Positions 15,611 to 24,452 are shown, counted from the first letter of the stretch. The stretch: DNA of 64,000 nucleotides from Lacinutrix sp. 5H-3-7-4 (GCF_000211855.2 NC_015638.1:3011001-3075000); one strand, 5' to 3'. Made by a program: numbers and translations. Notes: generated by a model not told the origin, from the sequence alone.

Positions 15611-15880
15611 ATGAAATTATTAATTGACATTTTAGGTTGGTCTGGTTCAGGATTAATAATCCTTGCCTATGCCCTAACCCTTATTGAAAATAAAAAGTAT
15701 TTAGATTATGGTAAGTATTTAAACTTGCTAGGAGGACTTTTAATAGCCATAAATTGTTATTACTATAATGCAATTCCACCATTTGTAACTAATTTACTTT
15801 GGAGTGTTATTGCAACCTTAACAATATATAAGTCAAGAAATAAAAAAGAGAAATGTAACAAGACTAAATGTTTAACTTAA
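15611..15880 (+). CDS. Cassette 11: CBU_0592-like small membrane protein
   Basis: An 89-residue protein with three hydrophobic segments (about 4-24, 34-52 and 55-74). The opening is ILGWSGSGLIILAYALTL, with a later LNLLGGLLIAINCYYYNA-type motif, as in CBU_0592-like inner membrane proteins. A basic Cys-containing tail follows. Function unknown. It lies between ArsR and an SDR in one transcript. Confidence 0.6.
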   Translation: MKLLIDILGWSGSGLIILAYALTLIENKKYLDYGKYLNLLGGLLIAINCYYYNAIPPFVTNLLWSVIATLTIYKSRNKKEKCNKTKCLT

Positions 15881-15890
15881 AATTAAAACA

Positions 15891-16496
15891 ATGAAAATTT
15901 TAATAATTGGAGGAAACGGAACAATAGGCAAAACTGTTGTTTCACATTTTAAAGAAAAGAACGAAATTTTAATCGCTGGACGAACCAATGGAGATGTAAA
16001 TGTCGATATAGCCAATAGTAGTTCAATACAATTAATGTTTGATAAAATTGGCAAAGTAGACGCTATAATTTGTATCGCTGGTGAAGCCAAATGGGCATAT
16101 TTTAACGAACTTACCGAAGACGACTATTATATAGGCTTAAAAAGTAAATTAATGGGCCAAGTAAACCTTGTACGCATTGGGCAAAATTATTTAAACCCTA
16201 ATGGCTCAATTACATTGTCAACAGGAATTTTAGCAGATGACCCAGTTATAAAAACTGCAAGTGCTGCAATGGTAAATGGAGGCATTCATAGTTTTGTGCA
16301 AGCTGTTGCACTTGAAATTGAAAACGGAATTAGACTAAATGTTGTTTCTTCTGGAATGGTAGAAGATGCTTACGACAAATACAAAGATTATTTCCCAGGA
16401 CACAATCCAATACCAATGAAAAAAGTAATTAACGGATATGTAAGAAGTGTAAACGGAAAAGGAAATGGCGAAATAATTAGAATTTACAACCAATAA
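15891..16496 (+). CDS. Cassette 11: short-chain dehydrogenase
   Basis: A 201-residue short SDR. The Rossmann motif is GGNGTIGKTV (about 7-16), with IAGRTNGDVNVDI following beta 2 and AGEAKW at the NNAG position. The catalytic Tyr-x-x-x-Lys is not present as YxxxK (the matching region is AAMVNGGIHSF), so it is of the atypical Rossmann group with uncertain enzymatic activity. ArsR plus small SDR pairs of this kind are common. The gene ends just before the decayed attC11. Confidence 0.8.
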   Translation: MKILIIGGNGTIGKTVVSHFKEKNEILIAGRTNGDVNVDIANSSSIQLMFDKIGKVDAIICIAGEAKWAYFNELTEDDYYIGLKSKLMGQVNLVRIGQNYLNPNGSITLSTGILADDPVIKTASAAMVNGGIHSFVQAVALEIENGIRLNVVSSGMVEDAYDKYKDYFPGHNPIPMKKVINGYVRSVNGKGNGEIIRIYNQ

Positions 16497-16500
16497 AGCC

Positions 16501-16622
16501 AGTTAACAAAAACATATAAAATCAATTATTATTTCTAGTCTCCTTTCCAAAGTAATCAAGAAATTTTAATCTATATTTTATTTGCTAACTTTAGTGCATA
16601 AACCTCATAATTAATATTATAT
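16501..16622 (+). other. attC11, strongly decayed last site of the array
   Basis: AGTTAAC at 16501-16507, ACATATAA-type arm, CTAGTCTCCTTTCCAAAG, and the clear shared block TTTATTTGCTAACTTTAGTG. No GTT is found at the expected 3' end. It marks the distal limit of recognisable array sequence. The rest of the 16500-16724 gap has nothing else I can name. Confidence 0.5.
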
Positions 16623-16724
16623 AAGGATTTTTGAGGCTATATAAAAAGAGTTGAGTGTTATCCTATTTTTAATTTTTATTTTAACCTATACTATTAATCG
16701 TGTACTAAAACCTTACCAAAAAAA

Positions 16725-17945
16725 ATGAGGAAGTCTAAAATTATAATTTCAATTATTATATTGTTACTATCTTTTCAAGGTGCTGCACAATTTAATGAAA
16801 ATGACAAAAAACAAATAGTAATAGGAAAAGTTGATAGCTTGTACTCAAACACACTCCAAGAGCAAAGAGAAATTTGGATACACATACCTGAAGATTTTGA
16901 TAACAATAAGCTATATCCTGTTATTTATGTTTTAGATGCCTCTCAAAACTTCTATGTTCTTACCGGAATGCTAAAACAATTATTACCTTGGCAAATACCT
17001 AATTCTATAGTAGTTGGTATTAAAAATACAGATAGAACACGAGATTTCACAAATACTAACGTCCCTTTTCAACGTGGACAAGAATCTAAAACTTCTGGAG
17101 GAGCTAGTAATTTTTTAAAATTTATAGACAAAGAGTTAAAACCATTTATAAATAACAAATATCCAACTGAAAACAATAACACAATTATTGGACATTCTAC
17201 AGCAGGTTTGTTTGTTCTTTATACGTTTCTACATCACGAAAATTCTTTTGATAATTATTTGGCAATTGATCCAAGTCTTTGGTGGGACAAAGAAAATCTA
17301 GTTAAAGAAACTCAAAAATTACTAAACAGAGGAAATCGTAAAGAAAAATCATTATATATAGCAGTAGCTAACAGTATTGGTAAAGCAATTGACACGGTTA
17401 AAGTTAGAAAAGACAAAACAATACCTACTGAACAAATTAGAGCCAATTTAAAGTTTCACGATATATTAGTAAAAAATAATAAAGACATTAATTTTAAATG
17501 GGAGTACTTTGATAATGAAGACCACAGAAGCATTGTTGTTCCAGCACAATATAATGGGTTAAGGTCTATTTTCTCATGGTTTCCATTCCCAGAGATGTGG
17601 CGTTTCAACACACCAAAAAAGTATTCATCCAAAGAATTAACAGAACCATTCCTGTCTCATTATAAAAAATTAAGTATCCGTATGAAGCGAGAAGTAAAAC
17701 CTGAATGGGAATTACTAAACCAAATTGGGTTCTTTATGTTAGATGGACACAATCTACCTAAAAAAGCCTTGGCTTATTTAGAACTGAATGCTAGTTTCTA
17801 TTCAAATGAATCAAAAAGCTTTGTTGCTTTAGGAAATTATTTCTTATCCCAAAAAAACAAATCAAAAGCTATTATAAACTACAAAAAAGCATTAGAAATA
17901 GATGCAAATCAAGAAGCTCAAGCTAAACTTAAGGAATTAGAATAA
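16725..17945 (+). CDS. Secreted esterase (Fes/EsD-like alpha/beta hydrolase) with TPR tail
   Basis: A 406-residue protein with a signal peptide (about 1-21). The alpha/beta-hydrolase domain of the enterobactin-esterase/putative-esterase type spans about 25-290, with strand YPVIYVLDAS near 60-69 and the nucleophile elbow GHSTAG (Ser near 155-158). A probable catalytic His lies in DNEDHRSIV near 266. The C-terminal 60 residues form tetratricopeptide-like helices (ALGNYFLSQKNKSKAIINYK). It likely hydrolyses a small ester in the periplasm. It starts about 100 bases past the last attC remnant and looks chromosomal. Confidence 0.8.
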   Translation: MRKSKIIISIIILLLSFQGAAQFNENDKKQIVIGKVDSLYSNTLQEQREIWIHIPEDFDNNKLYPVIYVLDASQNFYVLTGMLKQLLPWQIPNSIVVGIKNTDRTRDFTNTNVPFQRGQESKTSGGASNFLKFIDKELKPFINNKYPTENNNTIIGHSTAGLFVLYTFLHHENSFDNYLAIDPSLWWDKENLVKETQKLLNRGNRKEKSLYIAVANSIGKAIDTVKVRKDKTIPTEQIRANLKFHDILVKNNKDINFKWEYFDNEDHRSIVVPAQYNGLRSIFSWFPFPEMWRFNTPKKYSSKELTEPFLSHYKKLSIRMKREVKPEWELLNQIGFFMLDGHNLPKKALAYLELNASFYSNESKSFVALGNYFLSQKNKSKAIINYKKALEIDANQEAQAKLKELE

Positions 17946-17977
17946 TGCTAAAAAATAACTTGTACTAAATTTAATAA

Positions 17978-18406
17978 ATGAAAACAACAACATTTCTAAC
18001 ATTTGTTGGCGACCAATGCGGTAAAGCTCATGAAGCAATAAACCTATACACTTCTATTTTTCCAAATTCGGAAATTAAAAACATTCAAAAATATTTTAAA
18101 GGAGAAGCTGGAGGAACACCAGAACTTATTAAACATGCTACCTTTTCACTAAATGGTACAGATTATATGATTTCTGAAAGTAATTATAATCACGCTTGGT
18201 CTTTTACGCCTGCTGTATCTATTTTAATAACTGATAAATCTAATAATTTAATACAAACACTTTTTACAAAACTGTCTTCAAATGGTGGTAAAATAATGGT
18301 TCCATTAAAAAATTACCATAGCGAAGGAGATTATGGTTTTGGTGAAAAATTTGGATGGTGCGAAGATAAATATGGTATTTCTTGGCAATTTATTCTTATT
18401 GATTAA
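17978..18406 (+). CDS. PhnB-like VOC protein (first of two)
   Basis: A 142-residue vicinal-oxygen-chelate fold protein of the PhnB/3-demethylubiquinone methyltransferase-like group. It has LTFVGDQCGKAHEAINLYTS-type beta-alpha opening, the HATFSLNG and FTPAVSI strands, and the terminal W-x-EDKYGISWQ motif. Function is unknown despite the old methyltransferase name. It is 32 bases after the esterase and 54 before a paralogue, so probably in one transcript. Confidence 0.8.
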   Translation: MKTTTFLTFVGDQCGKAHEAINLYTSIFPNSEIKNIQKYFKGEAGGTPELIKHATFSLNGTDYMISESNYNHAWSFTPAVSILITDKSNNLIQTLFTKLSSNGGKIMVPLKNYHSEGDYGFGEKFGWCEDKYGISWQFILID

Positions 18407-18460
18407 TATATTTAAGAATAGAGAATATTGAAAACTTTAATTATTTAAAACGAAACTATT

Positions 18461-18859
18461 ATGAAAAATCAAATAATAAGGTCACTTACTTTTCAAGACG
18501 GAAACGCAGAAAATGCAATGAATTTTTATATAAACATATTTAAAAATTCTAAAATTATAAATCTTAAACGTTGGGAAAAAAATGCACCAATGGCTGAAGG
18601 TAAAATCATGCAAGCTACTTTTAATTTAGATGGTAATTTATTTATGTGTAGTGATAGTCCACCAATTCATGATTGGAATTTTACACCTGCTGTTTCAAAT
18701 TACTTAGAGTGCGAAAATGAAAAAGAACTTGAAAGCTTATTTACTAAACTATCTGAAAACGGAAAAGTTATGATGCCTTTAAACAATTATGGGTTTAGCC
18801 AAAAATTTGGCTTTATTGAAGATCAATTTGGAGTTTCTTGGCAGTTAAATCTAGAGTAA
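18461..18859 (+). CDS. PhnB-like VOC protein (second of two)
   Basis: A 132-residue paralogue of the preceding gene with the same motifs (FQDGNAENAMNFYINIFKNS opening, QATFNLDG, FTPAVSNYL, EDQFGVSWQ ending). The two form a tandem duplication that has diverged, with about 40 percent identity by eye. VOC proteins act as dimers, so a heterodimer is possible. Confidence 0.8.
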   Translation: MKNQIIRSLTFQDGNAENAMNFYINIFKNSKIINLKRWEKNAPMAEGKIMQATFNLDGNLFMCSDSPPIHDWNFTPAVSNYLECENEKELESLFTKLSENGKVMMPLNNYGFSQKFGFIEDQFGVSWQLNLE

Positions 18860-18901
18860 ATTAAACGTTTTTAATACGCTATTATAATTAGACTAATTAA
18901 T

Positions 18902-19363
18902 ATGAATCCAAAAGAAAACTTAAAAAAGTTAAACCTTATACTTCCAGAAGTTTCAACACCTGGCGGTAGCTATGTTTCTGTTAACATTAGAGAAAACATT
19001 GCATATATAGCGATACAGTTTCCAATATTAAATGAAAAATACCTCTACCAAGGAAGATTAGGAAAGCAAATTACAACTCAGCAAGGTTATAAAGCAATGG
19101 AATTGTGCGCATTAAATGTCTTGGCTCAAGTAGATAATAAAATTGGATTCGATAAAATAGTTGGACTAAATCACATTGATGTCTACTTTCAATCTGGCGA
19201 AAATTGGGATAGTTCTCCTGTTGTAGCTAATGGAGCTTCAGATTTATTTGTAAATGTATTAGAAGAAAAAGGTAAACACTCTAGAGCCATTTTTGGTGTT
19301 GAAAAATTACCTAGAAATTTTAGTGTTGGCTTAACGTCAACTTTTACAATAATTAGTAACTAA
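18902..19363 (+). CDS. RidA/YjgF-family protein
   Basis: A 153-residue protein of the RidA (reactive imine/enamine deaminase) superfamily, in the longer subgroup with GGSYVSVNIRENIAYIA near 20-36, QGRLGKQI near 48-55, and the conserved NGASDLFVNVLEEKGKHSRA region near 114-133. The critical Arg of true RidA is in the KHSRAIFGV segment. It follows the VOC pair by 42 bases on the same strand. Confidence 0.8.
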   Translation: MNPKENLKKLNLILPEVSTPGGSYVSVNIRENIAYIAIQFPILNEKYLYQGRLGKQITTQQGYKAMELCALNVLAQVDNKIGFDKIVGLNHIDVYFQSGENWDSSPVVANGASDLFVNVLEEKGKHSRAIFGVEKLPRNFSVGLTSTFTIISN

Positions 19364-19372
19364 AAACAGTAA

Positions 19373-20131
19373 TTAGCGTTGCCTGTAAGCGGTAGGACTC
19401 ATACCAATATGCTTTTTAAAAAATCTTGAAAAACTGCTAATAGAATCGAAACCTAATTTAAAGGCTAGTTCCTTAGTTGTAATTTCACTTTTAATAAGTC
19501 TTCTTTTAGCTTCTGTTATTTGCCTTTGTTGTATAATTTGTTTTGCTGTAAGATTTAGTTTTTCTTTTAAAATTTGATTTAATCGTTTAATACTAATTCC
19601 TATTTCATTGGCATAAAAATGAGTTTTTGTATGTATTAAAAAATGAGTTTCCATTAGTTCTAAAAACCGAAATACTCTCTTTTGATTTAAATCCTGTTCT
19701 AAAAAACTATTATTTTGAAACCTAATTAAATGTAACAATAAGACCTTTAATAAGGTTTTTAGCATTATATAAGACATTTCGCTACTATAATACTCACTTC
19801 TTAGTAATTGAAATACTTTTTTTATTTGGTCTATTTTTAATTTTTCGGTTATTTCAAATTGTGGATATTTATTAAAAAGTGAAAATACATCTAAAGCATA
19901 TTCAATATCGTCTTCATCTATAAGTTCGCGTTCAAAATTTAATAAAACACCATTACTTGTTACAAATACATCCTTTTTAAAAACTTCATTTAATGGTTTA
20001 AAATAGATTATTAAATTACTTTCAGATTTAAATTCAAAAAAAATACCCATAGAATTTCCAGAAAGTAAAACGGAGTTACTTTTAAAATTTTCAACAATTT
20101 GAATAGTTCTTATTGGGTTTTCTTTATCCAT
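19373..20131 (-). CDS. AraC-family transcriptional regulator
   Basis: A 252-residue regulator. The N-terminal ligand domain is unassigned and the C-terminal AraC helix-turn-helix pair spans about 150-250 (LGFDSISSFSRFFKKHIGMS near 226-245). It is downstream of the MFS gene on the same strand with a 42-base gap, so the two probably form a self-regulated transporter unit. A nearby 11-bp inverted repeat at 21363-21394 is a candidate binding site. Confidence 0.85.
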   Translation of the reverse strand: MDKENPIRTIQIVENFKSNSVLLSGNSMGIFFEFKSESNLIIYFKPLNEVFKKDVFVTSNGVLLNFERELIDEDDIEYALDVFSLFNKYPQFEITEKLKIDQIKKVFQLLRSEYYSSEMSYIMLKTLLKVLLLHLIRFQNNSFLEQDLNQKRVFRFLELMETHFLIHTKTHFYANEIGISIKRLNQILKEKLNLTAKQIIQQRQITEAKRRLIKSEITTKELAFKLGFDSISSFSRFFKKHIGMSPTAYRQR

Positions 20132-20173
20132 TTACTTTTAAGGTCTACCTCAAAAGTAAGAAGTTTTTTTTTA

Positions 20174-21316
20174 TTAGTTTTTATTTAATTGTTTTTGAAA
20201 CATAACATATATACATCCTGAAATAATAAGAGCTAAACCTGATGATATTGCATAAATTATAGTGTAGTTATTCGATAAATACTCAATAAATGTTGATAAA
20301 AATTGACCTCCAAAAACACCCATTGAAAATAAACCTAAATTTTTACCTTGATTATGTATTGTACTTGCCTCAAGCATCATATGGTTTAGTAGTGGTATTG
20401 TAAACCCAAAACCTATACCTATAAAAACTGTAGTTAGCAATAAAAAATAAAAGCTTGTAGATGTTGCTAATACTAAATAACCCAACATAAAAAACAAAAA
20501 ACCAAGAGCAACTGTTTTACTGTCTCCAAAGGCTTTTACCATTTTTGGCATTTGGCTGGCAGTAATTATTGCTATAACCGAAATAAAAGCCATTAAATAA
20601 CCCGTTTCAGACTCAGTAAAACCAAAGGTTTCTGGTAAGTATAATGGTAAGGTTACAAAGCCTACAAAAAACAGCATCATTGCTAAAAGAGAAGCTGTAA
20701 AAATAAGTTTTACTTTTGTGTTTTTAGGTTTAGTTGATTGCTCAGTTTTATTTACTATAGATTTAATGTTTTGTTTAGGTAGCGATAATGCTACTAAAAC
20801 TAAACATAACAGAGCTACCAGGTAAATGTAAAATGGAAATTGCCAATTTAATTCTCCTAAGAATCCTCCAATAGCTAAAAAAACAACGCCACCTAACTCT
20901 ATAGACATGCCTTGCCAGGCAATCATTTTAATTCTTGTCTCTCCAGTAAAAAAATCTGCTATATAAGCAGTAACAGACACTTGTATAGCTACTGTAGCTG
21001 CACCAAGTAAAATTCTGTCAACTATTAATAAAAAATCATTAGTAACAAACGCACCTATAAAACCTAAAACAGCATAAGGTATTAAGCCTAATCTTAATAA
21101 TTTAATAGTACCTAACTTATTAAGTAACCTTCCTACAATAGGTGCAAAAAGCACAACACCTAGCGAAGGTAAAGTTATAATCCAACTAGGTGAAAAACCT
21201 AAATTTTTATGTTCTACAATACCAGATAATGAAGGCGCAACAACTGTTCCAACCATTATGGTTAAACTACTTACAAATAATAGTGTGAAAATTCCGAAGT
21301 TTGATATTTTACTCAT
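20174..21316 (-). CDS. MFS transporter, DHA1-like drug/metabolite exporter
   Basis: A 380-residue, 12-segment major facilitator. The first segment is FGIFTLLFVSSLTIMVG, with the loop-2 signature APIVGRLLNKLGTIKLLRLG near 56-75 and a long basic central loop near 185-205. The ligand is unknown. Divergent from the SDR-START operon, with 202 bases between them that hold a strong inverted repeat. Confidence 0.85.
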   Translation of the reverse strand: MSKISNFGIFTLLFVSSLTIMVGTVVAPSLSGIVEHKNLGFSPSWIITLPSLGVVLFAPIVGRLLNKLGTIKLLRLGLIPYAVLGFIGAFVTNDFLLIVDRILLGAATVAIQVSVTAYIADFFTGETRIKMIAWQGMSIELGGVVFLAIGGFLGELNWQFPFYIYLVALLCLVLVALSLPKQNIKSIVNKTEQSTKPKNTKVKLIFTASLLAMMLFFVGFVTLPLYLPETFGFTESETGYLMAFISVIAIITASQMPKMVKAFGDSKTVALGFLFFMLGYLVLATSTSFYFLLLTTVFIGIGFGFTIPLLNHMMLEASTIHNQGKNLGLFSMGVFGGQFLSTFIEYLSNNYTIIYAISSGLALIISGCIYVMFQKQLNKN

Positions 21317-21362
21317 ACTGCAAAATTCAAACTAATTTTAACCAATATGTTTACCTATTTTC

Positions 21363-21394
21363 TAATATAGTTTGCAAAATTGGAAACTATATTA
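21363..21394. promoter_or_regulatory. Operator-like inverted repeat between divergent MFS and SDR genes
   Basis: Perfect 11-bp arms TAATATAGTTT (21363-21373) and AAACTATATTA (21384-21394) separated by 10 bases. It is in the divergent gap and has no T run, so a protein binding site is likelier than a terminator. Candidate binders are the two nearby AraC proteins, although AraC sites are usually direct repeats; a TetR/MarR-type protein elsewhere is an alternative. Confidence 0.5.
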
Positions 21395-21518
21395 ATTTTA
21401 AAGAAATCACAGAAAAAAAAGCAACTTTTAAACAAACTAATTTAGCCTTTTAAACAAAACTGCGTAGCCATTAAATCGAGACCTTTACATCCTGTTAATA
21501 ACATGTAAAATAATTAAA

Positions 21519-22466
21519 ATGGATAAAAATAAATTTGGTAAACAAGGTTGGACACCACAACAAATAAAAAACTTAAACGAAAAAACATACCTTATAACAG
21601 GTGCAAATGCAGGTGCAGGTTTCGAGGCTACAAAAATATTATTAGGTAAAGGCGCTACTGTTGTAATGCTTAATCGCAGTGAATCAAAATCTAATACCGC
21701 TATTAAAAACCTTAAAGCATTATTTGGCGCAAATGCTAAAGTTTCATTTATAAAAATGGATTTAGCCTCATTATCTTCTGTTCGAAATGCAGCAAATAAG
21801 GTAAACAAAAGTACACCTAAAATTGATGCTTTAATATGTAATGCTGCTGTTGCACAAATAGCAAAACAAGAATTTACAACAGACGGTTTTGAAAGTCAAC
21901 TAGGTATTAATCATTATGGTCACTTTTTATTAATTAATTTATTGTTTGACACAATTGAAAACTCTAACGGAAGAATTGTAGTTGTTGGTAGTGAAGGCTA
22001 TAAAATGGGATTAAAAACCATTCAGTTTGACGATATGAATTTTGATAAAAACTATCATCCAAATAACACATATTGCCATAGTAAACTGGCTCAAATGATG
22101 TTTGCTTTCGAATTACAACAAAGAATTAAAGCTTCAAATAAAAATACTAAAGTTTATGTGTGTCATCCTGGAGCTTCAAAAACTTCGCTAATTAAAAAAG
22201 ATGCACCATTAATGACCAGATTTATGTGGTCTATCCTATCTAATTTACCAATTGTGCAGTCTGCCGAAAAAGGTGCATATCCTGAAATTATGTGCGCTAC
22301 AGAAAACAACTTAAAACAAGAAGCCTACTATGGGCCAACTGGACGAAGTAATTGGGTAGGTCCTGTTGGAGAATGTGAAATGGAGCCTTTTGTTATAAAT
22401 AGAACAGTAGCTTCAAAATTATGGACTGTTTCCGAAGAAAAAACAGGAGAATCTTTTCAACTATAA
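21519..22466 (+). CDS. SDR-family oxidoreductase (retinol dehydrogenase/protochlorophyllide reductase-like)
   Basis: A 315-residue SDR with Rossmann motif TGANAGAGFEAT near 28-39, the NAA motif CNAAVAQ near 107, and YCHSKLAQ giving YxxxK near 188-192. Length and the C-terminal extension fit the retinol-dehydrogenase-like subgroup. It is the first gene of a four-gene run (gaps of 23, 18 and 19 bases) with a START-domain protein, an AraC regulator and a membrane protein, suggesting modification of a hydrophobic compound. Confidence 0.85.
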   Translation: MDKNKFGKQGWTPQQIKNLNEKTYLITGANAGAGFEATKILLGKGATVVMLNRSESKSNTAIKNLKALFGANAKVSFIKMDLASLSSVRNAANKVNKSTPKIDALICNAAVAQIAKQEFTTDGFESQLGINHYGHFLLINLLFDTIENSNGRIVVVGSEGYKMGLKTIQFDDMNFDKNYHPNNTYCHSKLAQMMFAFELQQRIKASNKNTKVYVCHPGASKTSLIKKDAPLMTRFMWSILSNLPIVQSAEKGAYPEIMCATENNLKQEAYYGPTGRSNWVGPVGECEMEPFVINRTVASKLWTVSEEKTGESFQL

Positions 22467-22489
22467 ATTAATTTTTAAAATTTAAAACA

Positions 22490-23098
22490 ATGAAAAATTT
22501 AATTTCAATATTACTATTATTTATTAGTTTAAGTGCTTTAGCCCAAAATAGAGACTGGACAATAAAAACATCTAAAGACAATAAAACTAAAGTAAAATAT
22601 GACATTACTAAAGTAGATGGTGGCACACATTTATATTATATAGCTTCTCGTAAAGTTAATGTATCTTTAAATGCATTAGATAGTTATTTTTCAAATTCTG
22701 AAAACCATAAAAACTTTCTAGAAAATACGCCTGAAAGCAAACAAATTGAAAAAATTAACAATAACGAATGGATTACTTATTATTATTTTGATGCACCTTG
22801 GCCAATGCCCAATAGCGATGTTGTAGTAAAATTTATAAAAGAGCAAAATGACAATAGTATTATGTATACTGCAACGGCAATTACAGGTGTTTATGAAGAC
22901 AAAGATGTAGACAGATTAACAACATATAAATTTATTTACAATTTTGAAAAAATAGACGAAAACACAACTAATATTACCATTAATGCCAATTTTATCTCTG
23001 TTGGATCTGTTCCAAAATTTTTGGTAAGAACATGGTTTCCTGAAGGACCTGCAAGAATTATTACTAATTTAGGTTCAAAAAAATTAACTTCACATTAA
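22490..23098 (+). CDS. Secreted START-domain-like lipid-binding protein
   Basis: A 202-residue protein with a signal peptide (about 1-19, ending ALAQ). The rest fits a START/Bet v1-like helix-grip fold: DWTIKTSKD, the NSDVVVKF motif near 103-110, and a C-terminal long helix region (GPARIITNLGSKKL). It probably binds a hydrophobic ligand in the periplasm. Second gene of the SDR operon. Confidence 0.7.
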   Translation: MKNLISILLLFISLSALAQNRDWTIKTSKDNKTKVKYDITKVDGGTHLYYIASRKVNVSLNALDSYFSNSENHKNFLENTPESKQIEKINNNEWITYYYFDAPWPMPNSDVVVKFIKEQNDNSIMYTATAITGVYEDKDVDRLTTYKFIYNFEKIDENTTNITINANFISVGSVPKFLVRTWFPEGPARIITNLGSKKLTSH

Positions 23099-23116
23099 TA
23101 TATTTGTTTACAAATT

Positions 23117-23929
23117 ATGGCATCTATAAACAAAATTGAAAAAGGCAAGGTCTTTATGACCTGTAAAATTGAAGAAGAATACACATGGGAAAACGTGTAC
23201 CCACAACATATTGTAGCTTATATTTACTCTGGAGAACTTGAAATCACTTACGGAAAAAACACTTTAACTTTTGTTGCCGGTGATACCGTTTTAGTACCTA
23301 AAAATCAATTATCACGAAGTATAAAAAAACCAATAAACAACCAACCTTTTAAATGTTTATCTATAACTCTACCTGAAGAAGAGTTACGTAAATTTTATTT
23401 AAACCAAACTATTTTAGAAACTTGGAATGAAGATGTTTTAAAACAAAGACCAGTAAAATCTCATACATTATTGCATAGTTACTTTAAATCGTTATTGCCA
23501 TATTTTGAAATTCAAGACAAACTTCCAGACGCCATTGTACCTTTAAAAATACAAGAAGTTTTAACTATAATAGATGAAGTAGATAAAAGAGCAAGTTCAA
23601 TTTTAGGTACTTTTAGCGAATTAGGAAAAATTGATATTGAAAAATATATGGAAGAACATTTTATGTATAACCTTCCATTAGAAAAATTTGCCTATTTAAC
23701 AGGTAGAAGTCTTACAACTTTTAAAACAGACTTTAAAAAAACATTTAAAAACACGCCAGGAAAATGGCTTACAGAAAAGCGATTAAACTTAGCTCACTAT
23801 AAATTAAACAAGGAAAAACTTAAGTCTTCTGATGTTTATTTATCTGTAGGGTTCGAGAATTTATCACATTTTTCATTCGCTTTTAAAAAAGCATTTGGTT
23901 ACAGTCCTAGTGCTTTAGCAAATAATTAA
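23117..23929 (+). CDS. AraC-family transcriptional regulator
   Basis: A 270-residue regulator with an N-terminal cupin (HIVAYIYSGELEITYG near 33-48, VAGDTVLVPKNQ near 56-67) and a C-terminal AraC domain (SVGFENLSHFSFAFKKAFGY near 242-261). It is third in the SDR-START run and so probably autoregulates it. Confidence 0.85.
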   Translation: MASINKIEKGKVFMTCKIEEEYTWENVYPQHIVAYIYSGELEITYGKNTLTFVAGDTVLVPKNQLSRSIKKPINNQPFKCLSITLPEEELRKFYLNQTILETWNEDVLKQRPVKSHTLLHSYFKSLLPYFEIQDKLPDAIVPLKIQEVLTIIDEVDKRASSILGTFSELGKIDIEKYMEEHFMYNLPLEKFAYLTGRSLTTFKTDFKKTFKNTPGKWLTEKRLNLAHYKLNKEKLKSSDVYLSVGFENLSHFSFAFKKAFGYSPSALANN

Positions 23930-23948
23930 AATTTAAAAATATAATATT

Positions 23949-24452
23949 ATGGAAATATTTAAACTAGCAACAGATTGGGCTAAAGCCGAAGTTTTTTCTT
24001 CTAAATTTTTCATCCTTTTTGGAGTGTTCTTTATACTTGCTTTCTTAGGTTTTAAACAATTAGGTAAAAGTGAAATTGCTAAAGCCTATATTACACCAAC
24101 TTTAGTTGCCGGTATTTTACTTTTAATAATTGGTATTGGCTTAGTATATACAAACACTGCTAGAGTTAAAGCCTTTACAAAAGATAATAATACCACAGTA
24201 TTTTTAAATACTGAAATTTCTAGAGCAGAAAAATCTATTGCAGAATATAAACTTATTGTATTTAAAGTTATACCAGTAATTATTGTTGTGTGTGCTTTAT
24301 TAATTGTATTTATAGATAAACCAAACTGGCGAGCAATTTGTATTACAACAATTGCTATGATGATAGTAATTTTATTAATAGATAGTAATGCTCATTCTAG
24401 AATAAACACTTATCACAAACAATTACTATGGGTTAAAAATCAAAACATCTAG
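23949..24452 (+). CDS. Four-segment membrane protein, unknown
   Basis: A 167-residue protein with four predicted membrane segments (about 19-36, 47-66, 99-117 and 125-143) and short loops. No family recognised. It starts 19 bases after the AraC gene and is the last gene of the SDR-START operon. Confidence 0.6.
   Translation: MEIFKLATDWAKAEVFSSKFFILFGVFFILAFLGFKQLGKSEIAKAYITPTLVAGILLLIIGIGLVYTNTARVKAFTKDNNTTVFLNTEISRAEKSIAEYKLIVFKVIPVIIVVCALLIVFIDKPNWRAICITTIAMMIVILLIDSNAHSRINTYHKQLLWVKNQNI

Larger units (their letters stand above)
1822..16622 (+). mobile_element. Chromosomal integron: recombinase, promoter, attI and about 11 cassettes
   Basis: The layout is recombinase on the minus strand, then promoter, attI and cassettes on the plus strand. 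Inferred cassette limits (cut inside G|TT): 2759-4555, 4556-4735, 4736-6078, 6079-10182, 10183-10307, 10308-11344, 11345-12308, 12309-13283, 13284-13442, 13443 to about 15178, and about 15179 to 16622. For the first seven, the cassette's first bases are the exact reverse complement of the bases that begin its own attC (9 to 14 bases). All recognisable cargo genes are on the plus strand. Most attC sites are about 130 bp and share sequence, as in sedentary chromosomal integrons. Distal attC sites are degenerate. Confidence 0.85.
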
